Shown here: positions 41,200 through 50,224 of the stretch, piece after piece | How the letters are laid out: each line of letters starts with the position of its first letter | Position numbering within the stretch: the stretch's first letter is position 1 | Assembly (NCBI RefSeq): GCF_030238365.1 | Contig: NZ_JASSOT010000001.1 | Location: 248,001-312,000, forward strand | Source: Lelliottia wanjuensis | GTDB taxonomy: Bacteria; Pseudomonadota; Gammaproteobacteria; Enterobacterales; Enterobacteriaceae | Direction: 5' to 3' | DNA: 64,000 nt | Program-made: the position numbers and the translations under genes | Notes under the pieces: generated by a model | Databases searched by the model: none | What the model was told of the DNA's origin: nothing | What the model saw: only the letters and a program-made list of their open reading frames with translations

Positions 41200-41215
41200 A
41201 GTATGTTGTAACTAT
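41200..41215 (+). other. Tus-binding replication terminator (Ter, TerC-like position)
   Basis: AGTATGTTGTAACTA matches the Ter core consensus (AGNATGTTGTAAYKAA) up to the final position, where T replaces A. It lies between yneE and uxaB, where I expect TerC of E. coli. The conserved G near its left end marks the non-permissive face, so it should stop forks moving rightward after crossing dif at 36 kb. Confidence 0.85.
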
Positions 41216-41225
41216 TATGTGTTTA

Positions 41226-41248
41226 AACAAAACCCGGCCGGAGCCGGG
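41226..41248 (-). terminator. Terminator of uxaB
   Basis: On the minus strand the stem CCCGGC / GCCGGG with a 4-nt loop is followed by TTTTGTTT, 9 bases after the uxaB stop. Confidence 0.75.
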
Positions 41249-41256
41249 CGTCGTTA

Positions 41257-42708
41257 TTAGCACAGCGGTTTAACGGCCGCGCGCATCCCCTGCAGCAGAA
41301 TCGCATCCAGATCCAGGGTAACTTGTTCTACCAATCCGCTCACTTTCGTCAGGTCCTGCTCCCAGTGTTCAGTGACGCTGAGAACCGCGTTGACCAGCTC
41401 GCTGGTGCTGATTTGTTTATCGTGGTGTTGAGTCCACAGCTGCTGGAAACGCTCCAGCCAGTGAGCGTCGTCCTGCACCGGATAGCTTTCACCGTTACGC
41501 TCCCCGCGATAAAACGCCATCAGCGCCGCCAGCGCAAAAGTCAGTCGCGCAGGCAGTTTGCCGGTGGCCTTCTGCCCTGCCAGCAGCTGCGGCAGGATAC
41601 GGGTGCGGTACTTCGTCATGCCGTTCAGCGCGATCGACAGCAGCTGATGTTTGATGTACGGATTACGGAAGCGCCCCGTCACCGCACTGGCGAAGGATTC
41701 CAGCTCGTCTTTCGGCAGATCCAGTACCGGGATGATCTCCTGGTAGATGGCCTTCTCGACGAATGCGCAGACTTCCGCATCGTTCATCGCTTCACCGACC
41801 GTGTCCAGCCCCGCCTGGAAAGCAACCGGCACCAGCGCCGTGTGCGCGCCGTTGAGGATCGCCACTTTGCGCTCTTTGTACGGCTTGATGTCGTCAACAA
41901 TCAGTACGTTAAGCGGGAATTTATCCAGGCGCAGTTCGGCTGCCAGAGATTTTGGCCCCTGAATCACAAACAGATAGAAGTGTTCGGCGGTATCGAGGAA
42001 GCCATCGTGATAGCCCAGTTCGGTTTCGAGGGCTGCCACTTCATCACGCGGATAGCCCGTCACAATGCGGTCGACGAGAGTGGAACAGAAGCTGTTGGCA
42101 TCGATCAGCCATTGAGTAAAGGCCGCCGGGAGCGCCCACTCCTGCGCATAGCGCAGCACCAGTTCACGCAGGGCATCGCCATTATAATCAATCAGTTCGC
42201 ACGGAATAATCACCCAGCCTTTATCGGCTGCGCCGTTGAAATGGCTGAAACGCTCGAACAGCAGACGAGTCAGTTTTGCCGGATAACTCACCGCTGGCGC
42301 GTCGTCGAATTTGTCGTCGGCGTGATAGCTGATACCCGCTTCGGTGGTGTTGGAGAAGACAAAGCGCATCTCCGGATTGTGCGCGAGCTTGAGGAATTCG
42401 TCGTACTGGCTGTAGACGCTGATCTCGCGGTTCACGGAGCGGATAAGGCGCGCGTCGCTGACCGCTTCGCCTTTCTCATTCAGGCCACGAATAATTGTGG
42501 TGTACAGACCGTCCTGCGTGCTGAGTGATGGCGGGAAATCGCTCTGGATGGGGCGGACGATCACCACCCCGGAATTCAGGTCGGTGTGCTCATTCAACAG
42601 GTCAATTTGCCAGTCGATGAACGCACGTAAAAAGTTACCTTCACCGAACTGGATGATACGTTCAGGATAGAGAGCACCGGGAAAATCACGACGATTGAGT
42701 GTGTTCAC
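41257..42708 (-). CDS. uxaB: Tagaturonate reductase (altronate oxidoreductase)
   Basis: UxaB reduces D-tagaturonate to D-altronate with NADH in galacturonate breakdown. The 483 residues match the mannitol-dehydrogenase-family enzyme: [20 protein letters not shown] (N-terminal Rossmann region), [30 protein letters not shown], and the [20 protein letters not shown] helix. AAGGGG-like RBS precedes ATG. Transcribed alone; a palindrome upstream may be the ExuR/UxuR site. Position next to yneE follows E. coli. Confidence 0.94.
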   Translation of the reverse strand: MNTLNRRDFPGALYPERIIQFGEGNFLRAFIDWQIDLLNEHTDLNSGVVIVRPIQSDFPPSLSTQDGLYTTIIRGLNEKGEAVSDARLIRSVNREISVYSQYDEFLKLAHNPEMRFVFSNTTEAGISYHADDKFDDAPAVSYPAKLTRLLFERFSHFNGAADKGWVIIPCELIDYNGDALRELVLRYAQEWALPAAFTQWLIDANSFCSTLVDRIVTGYPRDEVAALETELGYHDGFLDTAEHFYLFVIQGPKSLAAELRLDKFPLNVLIVDDIKPYKERKVAILNGAHTALVPVAFQAGLDTVGEAMNDAEVCAFVEKAIYQEIIPVLDLPKDELESFASAVTGRFRNPYIKHQLLSIALNGMTKYRTRILPQLLAGQKATGKLPARLTFALAALMAFYRGERNGESYPVQDDAHWLERFQQLWTQHHDKQISTSELVNAVLSVTEHWEQDLTKVSGLVEQVTLDLDAILLQGMRAAVKPLC

Positions 42709-42747
42709 AAGGGGTTCCTTTTTTAATTAGTCATACAGCCCGATAAG

Positions 42748-42758
42748 ATTGGTCCAAT
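42748..42758. promoter_or_regulatory. Candidate ExuR/UxuR-type operator upstream of uxaB
   Basis: ATTGGTCCAAT is a perfect 5+1+5 palindrome 40 bp upstream of uxaB. ExuR and UxuR recognise ATTGGT..ACCAAT-type sites, but the spacing here is shorter than the usual core, so the assignment is tentative. Confidence 0.4.
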
Positions 42759-42824
42759 AACTTATCAAACTTTACGACCATGAAACCCTGTTTTGATCAA
42801 CTCATGACGAAATGGTGAAAAATA

Positions 42825-43352
42825 TTATAAAAACTTATAGAACACCGAGGTGGCGGTCATTTCACCGTCCGGCATCAGGGCATAGCGCGGGATCTTACCC
42901 ACTTTTTGCCAGCCCGCGCGCTGATAAAAGGTCTCCGCCCCGCTGCCCGTTGCGGTGTCGAGGACCAGCACGTTTTTTCCCTGCCCGACAGCGACCGCTT
43001 CCAGGGCTTCCATCAGCGCCATCGCCACCCCGCGACGACGGGCTTTTTCATGCACCAAGAGTTTGGCGACATCGGCCCGGTGCGGCTGGTTTTCCGGCTG
43101 ATCGGTGATGAGTTGCACGGTACCCAAAAACGCCCCGCTCTCATCGCGACAGGCCAGCACGGTGCGCTCCTCTCGACCCACGCTTTCCGCGACGCCTTGC
43201 CAGAACTGGCGGGATTTCTCGCGCGTAAAAGGCAGCATAAAACTCACCGACGCTCCGCCGTTAACGCAGTTTTCGAGGATCTCAGCCAGCGAATCGAGAT
43301 GAAGAAGAATGTCGTCCCGTGAAAGGGAGTGAATGCGCAGGGAGGCGGTCAT
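42825..43352 (-). CDS. GNAT-family N-acetyltransferase
   Basis: The 175-residue protein contains ADVAKLLVHEKARRRGVAMA (acetyl-CoA loop, about 93-112), LVLDTATGSGAETFYQRAGW and YALMPDGEMTATSVFYKFL at the end. This resembles acetyltransferases next to aminoglycoside or phosphinothricin-type enzymes, but no substrate can be assigned. It stands alone between uxaB and a diguanylate cyclase cluster. Confidence 0.87.
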   Translation of the reverse strand: MTASLRIHSLSRDDILLHLDSLAEILENCVNGGASVSFMLPFTREKSRQFWQGVAESVGREERTVLACRDESGAFLGTVQLITDQPENQPHRADVAKLLVHEKARRRGVAMALMEALEAVAVGQGKNVLVLDTATGSGAETFYQRAGWQKVGKIPRYALMPDGEMTATSVFYKFL

Positions 43353-43435
43353 GGGATTTCCTTGTAAAGTGACCGCCTCAGATTGCCCTTAACAATTATT
43401 TAACGCAAGAGCGGTTCTCATAGGCTTTTATGATG

Positions 43436-44401
43436 TTAGCCCCCGACGCCGTACTGCTGTTTCATGGCGAGGATTTTGTCGTGGGCGATCTGCAGCCAGC
43501 GCTTCAAATCATTTTGCTGATGATCGAATTCGCAAACGCCCCAGGAAAACGTCAGGCTCCAGGGATGCAGCCCGCGCTGATTGTACTCCGCCACCTGCTC
43601 GTTGAGGTATTGCATCGCAATCCACGCGCCCTGCTCGTCGGTATCCGCAAACAGGACCGCGAATTCATCGCCGCCGTAGCGCACCAGCAGATCCGCTTCG
43701 CGAAATGAGGCGCGCATCAGTTCGGTCATCGCTTTGAGCGCCACGTCGCCCTCCGCGTGGCCATAGCGGTCGTTGATTTGTCTGAACCGGTCGAGATCCA
43801 TCCACGCCAGCGTCAATGGCTCTGCCCGTCGGCGGGCACCGGATAAAGCAAAGGCCGCAAACTGATTGAACCCGCGCCGGTTAAACAGCCCGGTCAACTC
43901 GTCGGTGGTGGCCGCACAGGCAGCGGCGAATTCGTCTTCCGCCAGCGCGGCCAGATCGCTCAGGGCGGTCATATCCCCCGGGTTGAATTCTCGCGGAGAT
44001 TCATCGAGCAGGCATAACGTTCCGGCAATGGATCCGTCAGGTAAACGCAGAGGATATCCGGCGTAGAAGCGCACTTTTGACTGGCCCGCGACCAGCGGGT
44101 TATCGGCAAAACGGGTGTCATTGCGGGTATCTGGCACCACCAGCGGCGCGTTATTGAGCAGCGTGTGGCCACACAATGAGTGGCTACGCGGCACGACGGA
44201 CGCAGCTGCCCCCTCTACCGAAAGCGCCACCAGCGAGCGTTCGTCGATGAGGTTAATCCTCGCCAGCGAAACGTTAAATATGCGCTTCGCCAGGCGGGTG
44301 ATACGGTCATAAGGCTGATGGTTGTTCGACTCCAGAAGCCCGGAATCATGCAGAGACAGCAGACGGTCTGATTCATTAGCCGGGATCGCGGGCGCTTTCA
44401 T
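43436..44401 (-). CDS. GAF-GGDEF diguanylate cyclase
   Basis: Residues about 20-155 form a GAF domain (SLARINLIDERSLVALSVEG, HSLCGHTLL, YAGYPLRLPDGSIAGTLCLL) that should sense a small molecule in the cytosol. Residues from about 165 form a GGDEF domain with MDLDRFRQINDRYGH and active site YGGDEF; the inhibitory I-site READ (RxxD) lies five residues before it, so product inhibition is expected. ATG 44401 follows AGGAG and is preferred to GTG 44416. It is the third of three cyclase genes in a row. Confidence 0.88.
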   Translation of the reverse strand: MKAPAIPANESDRLLSLHDSGLLESNNHQPYDRITRLAKRIFNVSLARINLIDERSLVALSVEGAAASVVPRSHSLCGHTLLNNAPLVVPDTRNDTRFADNPLVAGQSKVRFYAGYPLRLPDGSIAGTLCLLDESPREFNPGDMTALSDLAALAEDEFAAACAATTDELTGLFNRRGFNQFAAFALSGARRRAEPLTLAWMDLDRFRQINDRYGHAEGDVALKAMTELMRASFREADLLVRYGGDEFAVLFADTDEQGAWIAMQYLNEQVAEYNQRGLHPWSLTFSWGVCEFDHQQNDLKRWLQIAHDKILAMKQQYGVGG

Positions 44402-44454
44402 AATGTCTCCTGACACTGAGCTTTTTTAATAGCTTAGCCTAAACAGGAAACTTT

Positions 44455-45510
44455 TCAGTGGCCGAAAATTCGATTTTTACCGCCGCGCTTGGCCTGATAT
44501 AACGCGTTGTCCGCCGCCTGCAGCCAGTCGGTCACGTTTAACATCTCGCGGGTGGCCCCGGCGATGCCGATACTCAGCGTACAATTGACGGTTTCTAGTG
44601 CCACATCTTCCATCACCGCGGCGGCTTCCATAATGCGCGACGCCACCACGTGAGCCTCTTCGATGGTGGTATCCGGAAGCAGGATCACAAACTCATCGCC
44701 GCCGAGGCGCGCCGGGGTGTCCGTCTGACGCGTGGCGATATGCAGGATTTCCGAGACGGAGGCGAGCATCGCGTCCCCGACTTTATGCCCGAAACGATCG
44801 TTCACTTCTTTAAAATTATCGATATCAATAAACATCAGCGCCGATTCGCGACAGGCCTGCTGAAGTTTATGTAATTCGTGCTCGATGCGTTTTTCCAGCA
44901 GACGGCGATTAGCGATATCCAGCAGCGGATCCATCATCGCGATCCGCTCCAGCTCGCGGGTTTTGATCCGCAGACGAATGGCAATACTGTCGGTCAGGAC
45001 GCTCAGGGCAATAATATAGACAGCAATCAGCGGCAACGTCGCCAGCATGGTCTGCTGAGAAACGGTGGTCACCATCGCCATACCCTGCAGCAGCCAGGCG
45101 GCGAGAAACACCGCCAGCATCGCGATCGCCGCGCGCTTCATCAGCGCAAAACCGCCCGCAGAAAGCCGATCGGCCAGCAGAATGGTGGCAATGACCACCG
45201 AGGGCAGCGGATTCACGGCCATCATGGCGATCCAGAAACCGCCCGCGCCCGCATCGATAATCAGATTTTGATGTTCTGCCGCCAGCGGCGTAGAGGAACG
45301 ACGGGCGCGCTGAAAAGCGAGCGTCGGCCAGACAAAGGCATTCACGGCCAGCAAAAGCATTAGCCATACTGAACGTTGATGCTCAATCAGGACGGAAAGA
45401 ATGGGAATAAAACAGAGAAATGTGCCAAGGATACGCATCAGATACATACGTTTGACAAAACGACTCCCTGGTAAGCGATGGTTTTTACTCAGTTTATCAA
45501 TTCCGTTCAT
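44455..45510 (-). CDS. MASE2-GGDEF diguanylate cyclase (DgcC/AdrA-like)
   Basis: The N-terminal 170 residues are a MASE2 membrane sensor with about five segments (FVKRMYLMRILGTFLCFIPI, NAFVWPTLAFQRARRS, AVNPLPSVVIATILLADRLS), as in AdrA/DgcC. The GGDEF domain has FIDIDNFKEVNDRFGH, active site LGGDEF and I-site RQTD. It should make c-di-GMP for biofilm and cellulose control. ATG 45510 is the likely start (351 residues); the frame is open to a TTG at 45585. It is a paralogue or displaced copy of dgcC, which I cannot tell apart here. Confidence 0.87.
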   Translation of the reverse strand: MNGIDKLSKNHRLPGSRFVKRMYLMRILGTFLCFIPILSVLIEHQRSVWLMLLLAVNAFVWPTLAFQRARRSSTPLAAEHQNLIIDAGAGGFWIAMMAVNPLPSVVIATILLADRLSAGGFALMKRAAIAMLAVFLAAWLLQGMAMVTTVSQQTMLATLPLIAVYIIALSVLTDSIAIRLRIKTRELERIAMMDPLLDIANRRLLEKRIEHELHKLQQACRESALMFIDIDNFKEVNDRFGHKVGDAMLASVSEILHIATRQTDTPARLGGDEFVILLPDTTIEEAHVVASRIMEAAAVMEDVALETVNCTLSIGIAGATREMLNVTDWLQAADNALYQAKRGGKNRIFGH

Positions 45511-45627
45511 CACGCGATTTTTCCGATGTGTTATCCCCGGTATCTTATTGAGCTTAAAAATACGTAGCAAGCAATTTATCAGCAATTTGATAACATCCAG
45601 ACCGCATTGCGCCTGGGGTGGATGCGT

Positions 45628-47079
45628 TTACACCTGCTCCGGACTTTTTTGCACTTCTGCGACCAGCGGATCGTCGGGTTGACGCGCACTGGTACGATTT
45701 CGCCCCGCTTTTTTCGAACGATAGAGATACTCATCGGCTTCGGCCATCAGCTTATTAAAGACCTCCGTCAGCTGCCAGGATTCCGCTTTCGCGCTGCCAA
45801 GACCAATACTCACGGTCAGAAACAGGGTTTGCTGACGCCAGCTGAACGGATGCGAAGCAACAGCTTCTCTGATGCGTTCCGCCAGCTCAAATCCCTGACG
45901 GGCATCGACAGAATTCACAACCACCGCAAACTCCTCCCCACCCATGCGCGCCACCAGCCCATCTTCGCCGACCTCCTGCTGCACTTTACCGGCGAATTCG
46001 GCCAGCACCCGGTCGCCGCACTCGTGACCGTAGTTATCGTTAATGCTTTTGAAATAATCGATATCGAGCAGCATCACCGTCAGAAAACGCGGATGACGAT
46101 GGGACTCTTCATTTTTCAGCGCTTCATAAAGGCCGGAACGGGAGTAGACGCGGGTCAGAAAATCGTAATCCGCGCGCAGGGAGACCTGATGAATGAGCGA
46201 GTTGATCGCCGCCACGCTCACGGAAACCATCACCGGGCAAATCGCCATGGTGGCAATCCCCAGGCGCGCAGAGAACATCATCGGCGTCGAGAGCGGCGCG
46301 GCGACGGCGATATTAATAATCGAATTTGCCACCAGGATGATCTCCACCCCACCCGTCACAAACGTCAGCAGACAGGTCGCGGGCAGCGAATAGCGCACCG
46401 CACACCAGATCAGCGCCGGAAGCGGAAACGCCAGGCTGCCCGCCCCGCCGATCACCACCGAGGCCGCCACCGAGACGATCAGCGCCAGCACCGGCATAAA
46501 ATGATCTACCCGGACAGGATGTTTAATCTCCGGGATTTTGACCGTTAACAGACACGGCAGAATCAGCACGCCCGTCGAGAACTGCTCGCTGAACCAGTCG
46601 GCAAACAGCGGCCAGAAGGTTTGACTGTCAATGCCGACCGAGCCCATCGCCCCCACCAGCGCACACAGCAATGCGGCGAGCAGGCAGAAGTTAAACAGTC
46701 GCAACGCATTGATTGGGTCAGGCGTCGCGCGCCCACGGCGTCGGTCCCGCGTGACCAGCAGGGCCACGGTGACAATAAACATCATATTGGAGAGATTAAT
46801 CACCACCGAGGCGATACCCCAGTTGGTCGTCACCGCGTCGTACAACAGCATCGCGACATACGACACCGCGTAATAATGGAGGCGATTCAGATAAGCATAG
46901 CGGGCAAAAACGCCCGCCATCACGCCATTCAGTGGCCAGAACAGTGAGAGCGCTTCCACCAGACGCAATTCCGCGCCGATAAAATAGAACAGCGTGGTAA
47001 GAACGAAAATCCCGACCGCGTTACGCAGTGGATTGTCGGGAAGAAAAGGCTTAAAGGAGGTCAGGGAAGATCGCATCAA
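45628..47079 (-). CDS. dgcF: MASE1-GGDEF diguanylate cyclase DgcF
   Basis: The 483-residue protein has an eight-segment MASE1 membrane sensor (residues 20-300, including SLFWPLNGVMAGVFARY and FWPLFADWFSEQFSTGVLIL) and a GGDEF domain with LLDIDYFKSINDNYGHECGD and the active site MGGEEF. No RxxD I-site is seen at the expected place. Its position between uxaB and yneG is that of yneF (dgcF) in K-12, though two extra cyclase genes and an acetyltransferase have entered between uxaB and dgcF. Confidence 0.88.
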   Translation of the reverse strand: MMRSSLTSFKPFLPDNPLRNAVGIFVLTTLFYFIGAELRLVEALSLFWPLNGVMAGVFARYAYLNRLHYYAVSYVAMLLYDAVTTNWGIASVVINLSNMMFIVTVALLVTRDRRRGRATPDPINALRLFNFCLLAALLCALVGAMGSVGIDSQTFWPLFADWFSEQFSTGVLILPCLLTVKIPEIKHPVRVDHFMPVLALIVSVAASVVIGGAGSLAFPLPALIWCAVRYSLPATCLLTFVTGGVEIILVANSIINIAVAAPLSTPMMFSARLGIATMAICPVMVSVSVAAINSLIHQVSLRADYDFLTRVYSRSGLYEALKNEESHRHPRFLTVMLLDIDYFKSINDNYGHECGDRVLAEFAGKVQQEVGEDGLVARMGGEEFAVVVNSVDARQGFELAERIREAVASHPFSWRQQTLFLTVSIGLGSAKAESWQLTEVFNKLMAEADEYLYRSKKAGRNRTSARQPDDPLVAEVQKSPEQV

Positions 47080-47185
47080 ATATCAATCCATATAATCGCT
47101 TAGCGCAATTATTTCGCGGTCATCAGCAGGAATAGTAAAAGATTAGCACGTATCTATAACATACATGCCCGGCATGCATAACCCA

Positions 47186-47548
47186 TCAACCTTTGGAGTT
47201 CATCTGCAGCACCAGCCAGTGGTGGATCACCGTCACAATGTAGTGCTGCTGCTCTGCACTGAGCGCCTGCCCCTGAGGGATCTGATGCCACTTCGCGAGG
47301 CAGCCGCGACAGCAGGTTGCCGTCGCATGCTGGGCGATAAAGACCGGATGTCCGCGCATTGGCGTCTGTTTGCCGTCATTCACCGGCGTAGCCACCGCGA
47401 GACGACGGGCCACAAAATCGGCGGCATGCTGATCAATCGTCTCCGCCCCTTTGTCCCAGCAATACTGTCGCTCTTTTGGACCGAGCTTAAAGCGCGAACG
47501 AAAGGTGGAACGCGCCAGGCGGGCAAAGAGATCGTCGAGCGTGTTCAT
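47186..47548 (-). CDS. yneG: YneG, DUF4186 protein
   Basis: The 120-residue protein matches E. coli YneG: LFARLARSTFRSRFKLGPKE, RQYCWDKGAETIDQHAADFV and ATATCCRGCLAKWHQIPQGQ. A cysteine/histidine pattern (AQHATATCCRGCL, then a late HHWL) suggests metal binding. Function unknown. Its ATG overlaps the glsB stop (TGATG), so the genes are translationally coupled. Confidence 0.9.
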   Translation of the reverse strand: MNTLDDLFARLARSTFRSRFKLGPKERQYCWDKGAETIDQHAADFVARRLAVATPVNDGKQTPMRGHPVFIAQHATATCCRGCLAKWHQIPQGQALSAEQQHYIVTVIHHWLVLQMNSKG

Positions 47549-48474
47549 CAGTAAACTGAGCGCCCCAGTCGCTGGGTGAGTTGCTCCAGCACCGCTACGC
47601 CGGCCAGCGAGTTACCGGCGTCGTCCAGCTCCGGACTCCAGACGGCAATCGCCATCTCGTGCGGCACAATCGCCACCACGCCGCCGCCCACGCCTGATTT
47701 CGCAGGCAGACCGACGCGCCAGGCAAACTCCCCGGCGTTCTGATACATCCCGCTGGTCGCCATCAGGGCATTCACCTGCCGCGCCTGCATCGGCGTCACA
47801 ACCGCCTGATTATGCAGGGAGGAAAAGCCCTGATCGGCCAGAAACATAAAGGTACGCGCCAGCTCCACGCAGCTCATTTTCAGCGCGCAGTAGTGGAAAT
47901 AGTTTTGCAGGACCGTAGCGACATCATTGTGGAAATTGCCGAAGGATTTCATCAGCCAGGCGATGGCGGCGTTTCGCGCCGAGTGTTCAAACTCAGAACG
48001 CGCAACGGTCGCGTCGTAGCTCAGATCCGACACCCCGCTCAGCTCGCGCACAATCTCCAGCATCCGCTGGCGCGGGGCACTAAGGCGGCTCTGCAGCATG
48101 TCGCACACCACCAGCGCACCGGCGTTGATAAACGGGTTACGCGGTTTGCCCTGCTCGATTTCCAACTGCAGCAGCGAGTTAAACGGCTGACCAGAGGGAT
48201 CTTTTCCCACCCGCTGCCAGATCTCGTCTTCGTCGTACTGACGCATCGCCGCCACCAGGCTCAGCACTTTGGAGATCGACTGAATCGAAAAGCGCTCGGC
48301 GGCATCACCGGCCTGATACAGCTCGCCCTTCACGGTGCAGATCGCGATGCCCAGCTTATTGCCGCTGACGCACGCCAGCGCCGGAATATAATCGGCAACT
48401 TTTCCCTGCCCGATTAACGGGCGAACCTGGGCCAGAATCTCTTCCAGCATCTGATTATCAATGACCGCAGCCAC
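47548..48474 (-). CDS. glsB: Glutaminase 2
   Basis: GlsB hydrolyses glutamine to glutamate and ammonia. The 308-residue protein matches E. coli YneH/GlsB almost throughout: [13 protein letters not shown] with the catalytic serine and lysine (about residues 66-69), [29 protein letters not shown] and the closing [15 protein letters not shown]. It is a beta-lactamase-fold serine hydrolase, cytosolic. It is followed by yneG in the same operon. Confidence 0.94.
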   Translation of the reverse strand: MAAVIDNQMLEEILAQVRPLIGQGKVADYIPALACVSGNKLGIAICTVKGELYQAGDAAERFSIQSISKVLSLVAAMRQYDEDEIWQRVGKDPSGQPFNSLLQLEIEQGKPRNPFINAGALVVCDMLQSRLSAPRQRMLEIVRELSGVSDLSYDATVARSEFEHSARNAAIAWLMKSFGNFHNDVATVLQNYFHYCALKMSCVELARTFMFLADQGFSSLHNQAVVTPMQARQVNALMATSGMYQNAGEFAWRVGLPAKSGVGGGVVAIVPHEMAIAVWSPELDDAGNSLAGVAVLEQLTQRLGRSVY

Positions 48475-48537
48475 ATGTTGCTCCTTGCCTGGAGGCCAAA
48501 AATGGGCTGCGAGTATAACAGAGGCGAATGTGTCGCG

Positions 48538-50115
48538 TCAGGCAGGAAGACGAAAACGCGAAACCGCCTGCATCAGCAGATAGGACTCATCATGCAGCCG
48601 ACGCGAGGCTTGCGACGCGGTCGAGACCAGCACGTCGGTCTGCTGCGACACCTGATTCAGCGCCTGCAATTGCCGCGTCATCTGATGAATGCTGTCCCCC
48701 TGGCTCAGGGTCGCCGCGGAGATGTCATCCAGCAGACTGCTCAAATTCGCCACCAGCCCGGTCACCTGCTGGAGATTGTTCTCCAGCTTCACCACCGCTT
48801 TTGAACCGTCCTCAATGCCCTGCAACGAGTGATTGATCAGCTCCTGAATGGTTTGCGTCGAGTGGCTGCTCTTTCTCGCCAGCAGCCCGACTTCACGCGC
48901 CACCACCGCAAACCCGCGCCCCTGATTGCCCGCGTGAGCCGCTTCAATGGCGGCATTCAGCGCCAGAATGTTGGTCTGGAACGCCACGCTGTCGATCATC
49001 GACACGATCCCGCGCATCTCCGAGGATCGCTCCACGATCGCCTGCATCGACGCATTCACAGTGGACATCATAATATCGCCGCCCGCCGCCGTCTGACGCG
49101 CCTCGTCCGCACGGGAACTGGCGAGCTTCGCGTAGCCGGTATTGCCCTCTACGTGGGTTTCCAGGGTGGCGATATGCGCCGTGACGTCGCTCAGCTCCTG
49201 AGCCTGACGCGCGGACTGCTGATACAGTTTCTGATTGCCTTCCGCCAGCTCGCCAATGTTCTCCACCATCGAAGTGGTGGCATCACTCACCTGGGTCACC
49301 AGCTGCTGCAGGCCGCGCTGCATGGTGGCGATACTGGTGCTTAGCTGGCCGATCTCACGGTTAAAGCCATTCACCTGCGGCGCGGTACCGGAGAGGTCGC
49401 CCGCCGCGAGCTGATTGATATGGGCGATCAATTTGCGCAGCGGGGTGATCACCCAGCGTGACATCCCAAACCAGACGGCCACCGCAATCAGGAGCAACAC
49501 CACCGGCGCCAGCAGGAACAGCGACTGCAGATCCGACAGGCGGTTCATCAGGGACTGACGTCCGTCGCCCGCTCGCTGCTCGCTTGCTAGCTGATAGCGC
49601 GCGTAGTTGTCGTTGAAATCGGTCTGAAACGCCTGGGCGGGCACCGCAAAAAAGGCGTCGATGGAATTCGTCTTCACCAGCCCTTCCGCCTGTTCGTTGA
49701 TCGCCCCGTAGAACAGCTGATAGCTGTTGATCAGCGCGTCGTCTTTCGGTGGATTGAGCGCCAGCCACGCATTCCACGCCTGCTGCGAGGCACTCAGCGC
49801 CTTCTGCGCTTCGTCCATCAGGCTGTTCCAGCTCCCCTCCGAGCCGGTCTCTTTATCCTGCATAAAATAGACGCCCGAACGGTTGAGCAGATCGCTCGCC
49901 GCCAGCAGCGAGACGCGCGCCAGATCCAGTTTGCTCTGCTGCTGTTGCGCCAGCTGATTTTGTTGTTCGTTGCGTTGCGCGTCGCGAAGCGAGGCGGTCA
50001 GGAGGATCGACGAGGAGAGTTGTAATGCGGAAAAGAGCCCGATAATACAAAAGATGCCGGCCAGGAGACCAAACTGGCGCTTCGCAATACGGCTAAAAAT
50101 TTGCGTTAGGTTCAT
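48538..50115 (-). CDS. Methyl-accepting chemotaxis protein with altered signalling tip
   Basis: The 525-residue chemoreceptor has a first membrane segment (about 17-37), a four-helix-bundle periplasmic domain, a second segment (about 192-212, FLLAPVVLLLIAVAVWF), HAMP, and a signalling domain with the tip DSVAFQTNILALNAAIEAAH, then GRGFAVVAREVGLLARKSS. The canonical EVRNLAQRS has become EVGLLARKS, replacing the arginine that makes trimer contacts in Tsr. No C-terminal NWETF pentapeptide is present, so CheR/CheB tethering is absent. ATG 50115 is chosen over a long upstream extension. It sits between glsB and sad, unlike E. coli. Confidence 0.85.
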   Translation of the reverse strand: MNLTQIFSRIAKRQFGLLAGIFCIIGLFSALQLSSSILLTASLRDAQRNEQQNQLAQQQQSKLDLARVSLLAASDLLNRSGVYFMQDKETGSEGSWNSLMDEAQKALSASQQAWNAWLALNPPKDDALINSYQLFYGAINEQAEGLVKTNSIDAFFAVPAQAFQTDFNDNYARYQLASEQRAGDGRQSLMNRLSDLQSLFLLAPVVLLLIAVAVWFGMSRWVITPLRKLIAHINQLAAGDLSGTAPQVNGFNREIGQLSTSIATMQRGLQQLVTQVSDATTSMVENIGELAEGNQKLYQQSARQAQELSDVTAHIATLETHVEGNTGYAKLASSRADEARQTAAGGDIMMSTVNASMQAIVERSSEMRGIVSMIDSVAFQTNILALNAAIEAAHAGNQGRGFAVVAREVGLLARKSSHSTQTIQELINHSLQGIEDGSKAVVKLENNLQQVTGLVANLSSLLDDISAATLSQGDSIHQMTRQLQALNQVSQQTDVLVSTASQASRRLHDESYLLMQAVSRFRLPA

Positions 50116-50194
50116 AATATTCTTCTGTAACAGTACGTTAGACGCGTGCGAGTCTACGAAACCTAAATGACAGAACCATGACACAAAAATGACA

Positions 50195-50217
50195 AAGGCC
50201 TTCGCAGAGAAGGCCTT
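50195..50217 (-). terminator. Terminator of sad
   Basis: A perfect 9-bp stem (GAAGGCCTT and its complement) with a 5-nt loop lies 8 bases after the sad stop on the minus strand and is followed by a T-rich stretch. Confidence 0.65.
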
Positions 50218-50224
50218 CAACTGA

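Noticed and set aside
41323..42528. 401-codon plus-strand frame opposite uxaB
   Set aside because: UxaB is full length and conserved on the other strand; the frame is a shadow.
49191..49203. matS-like GTGACGTCGCTCA in the chemoreceptor gene
   Set aside because: The right half does not match GTCAC.
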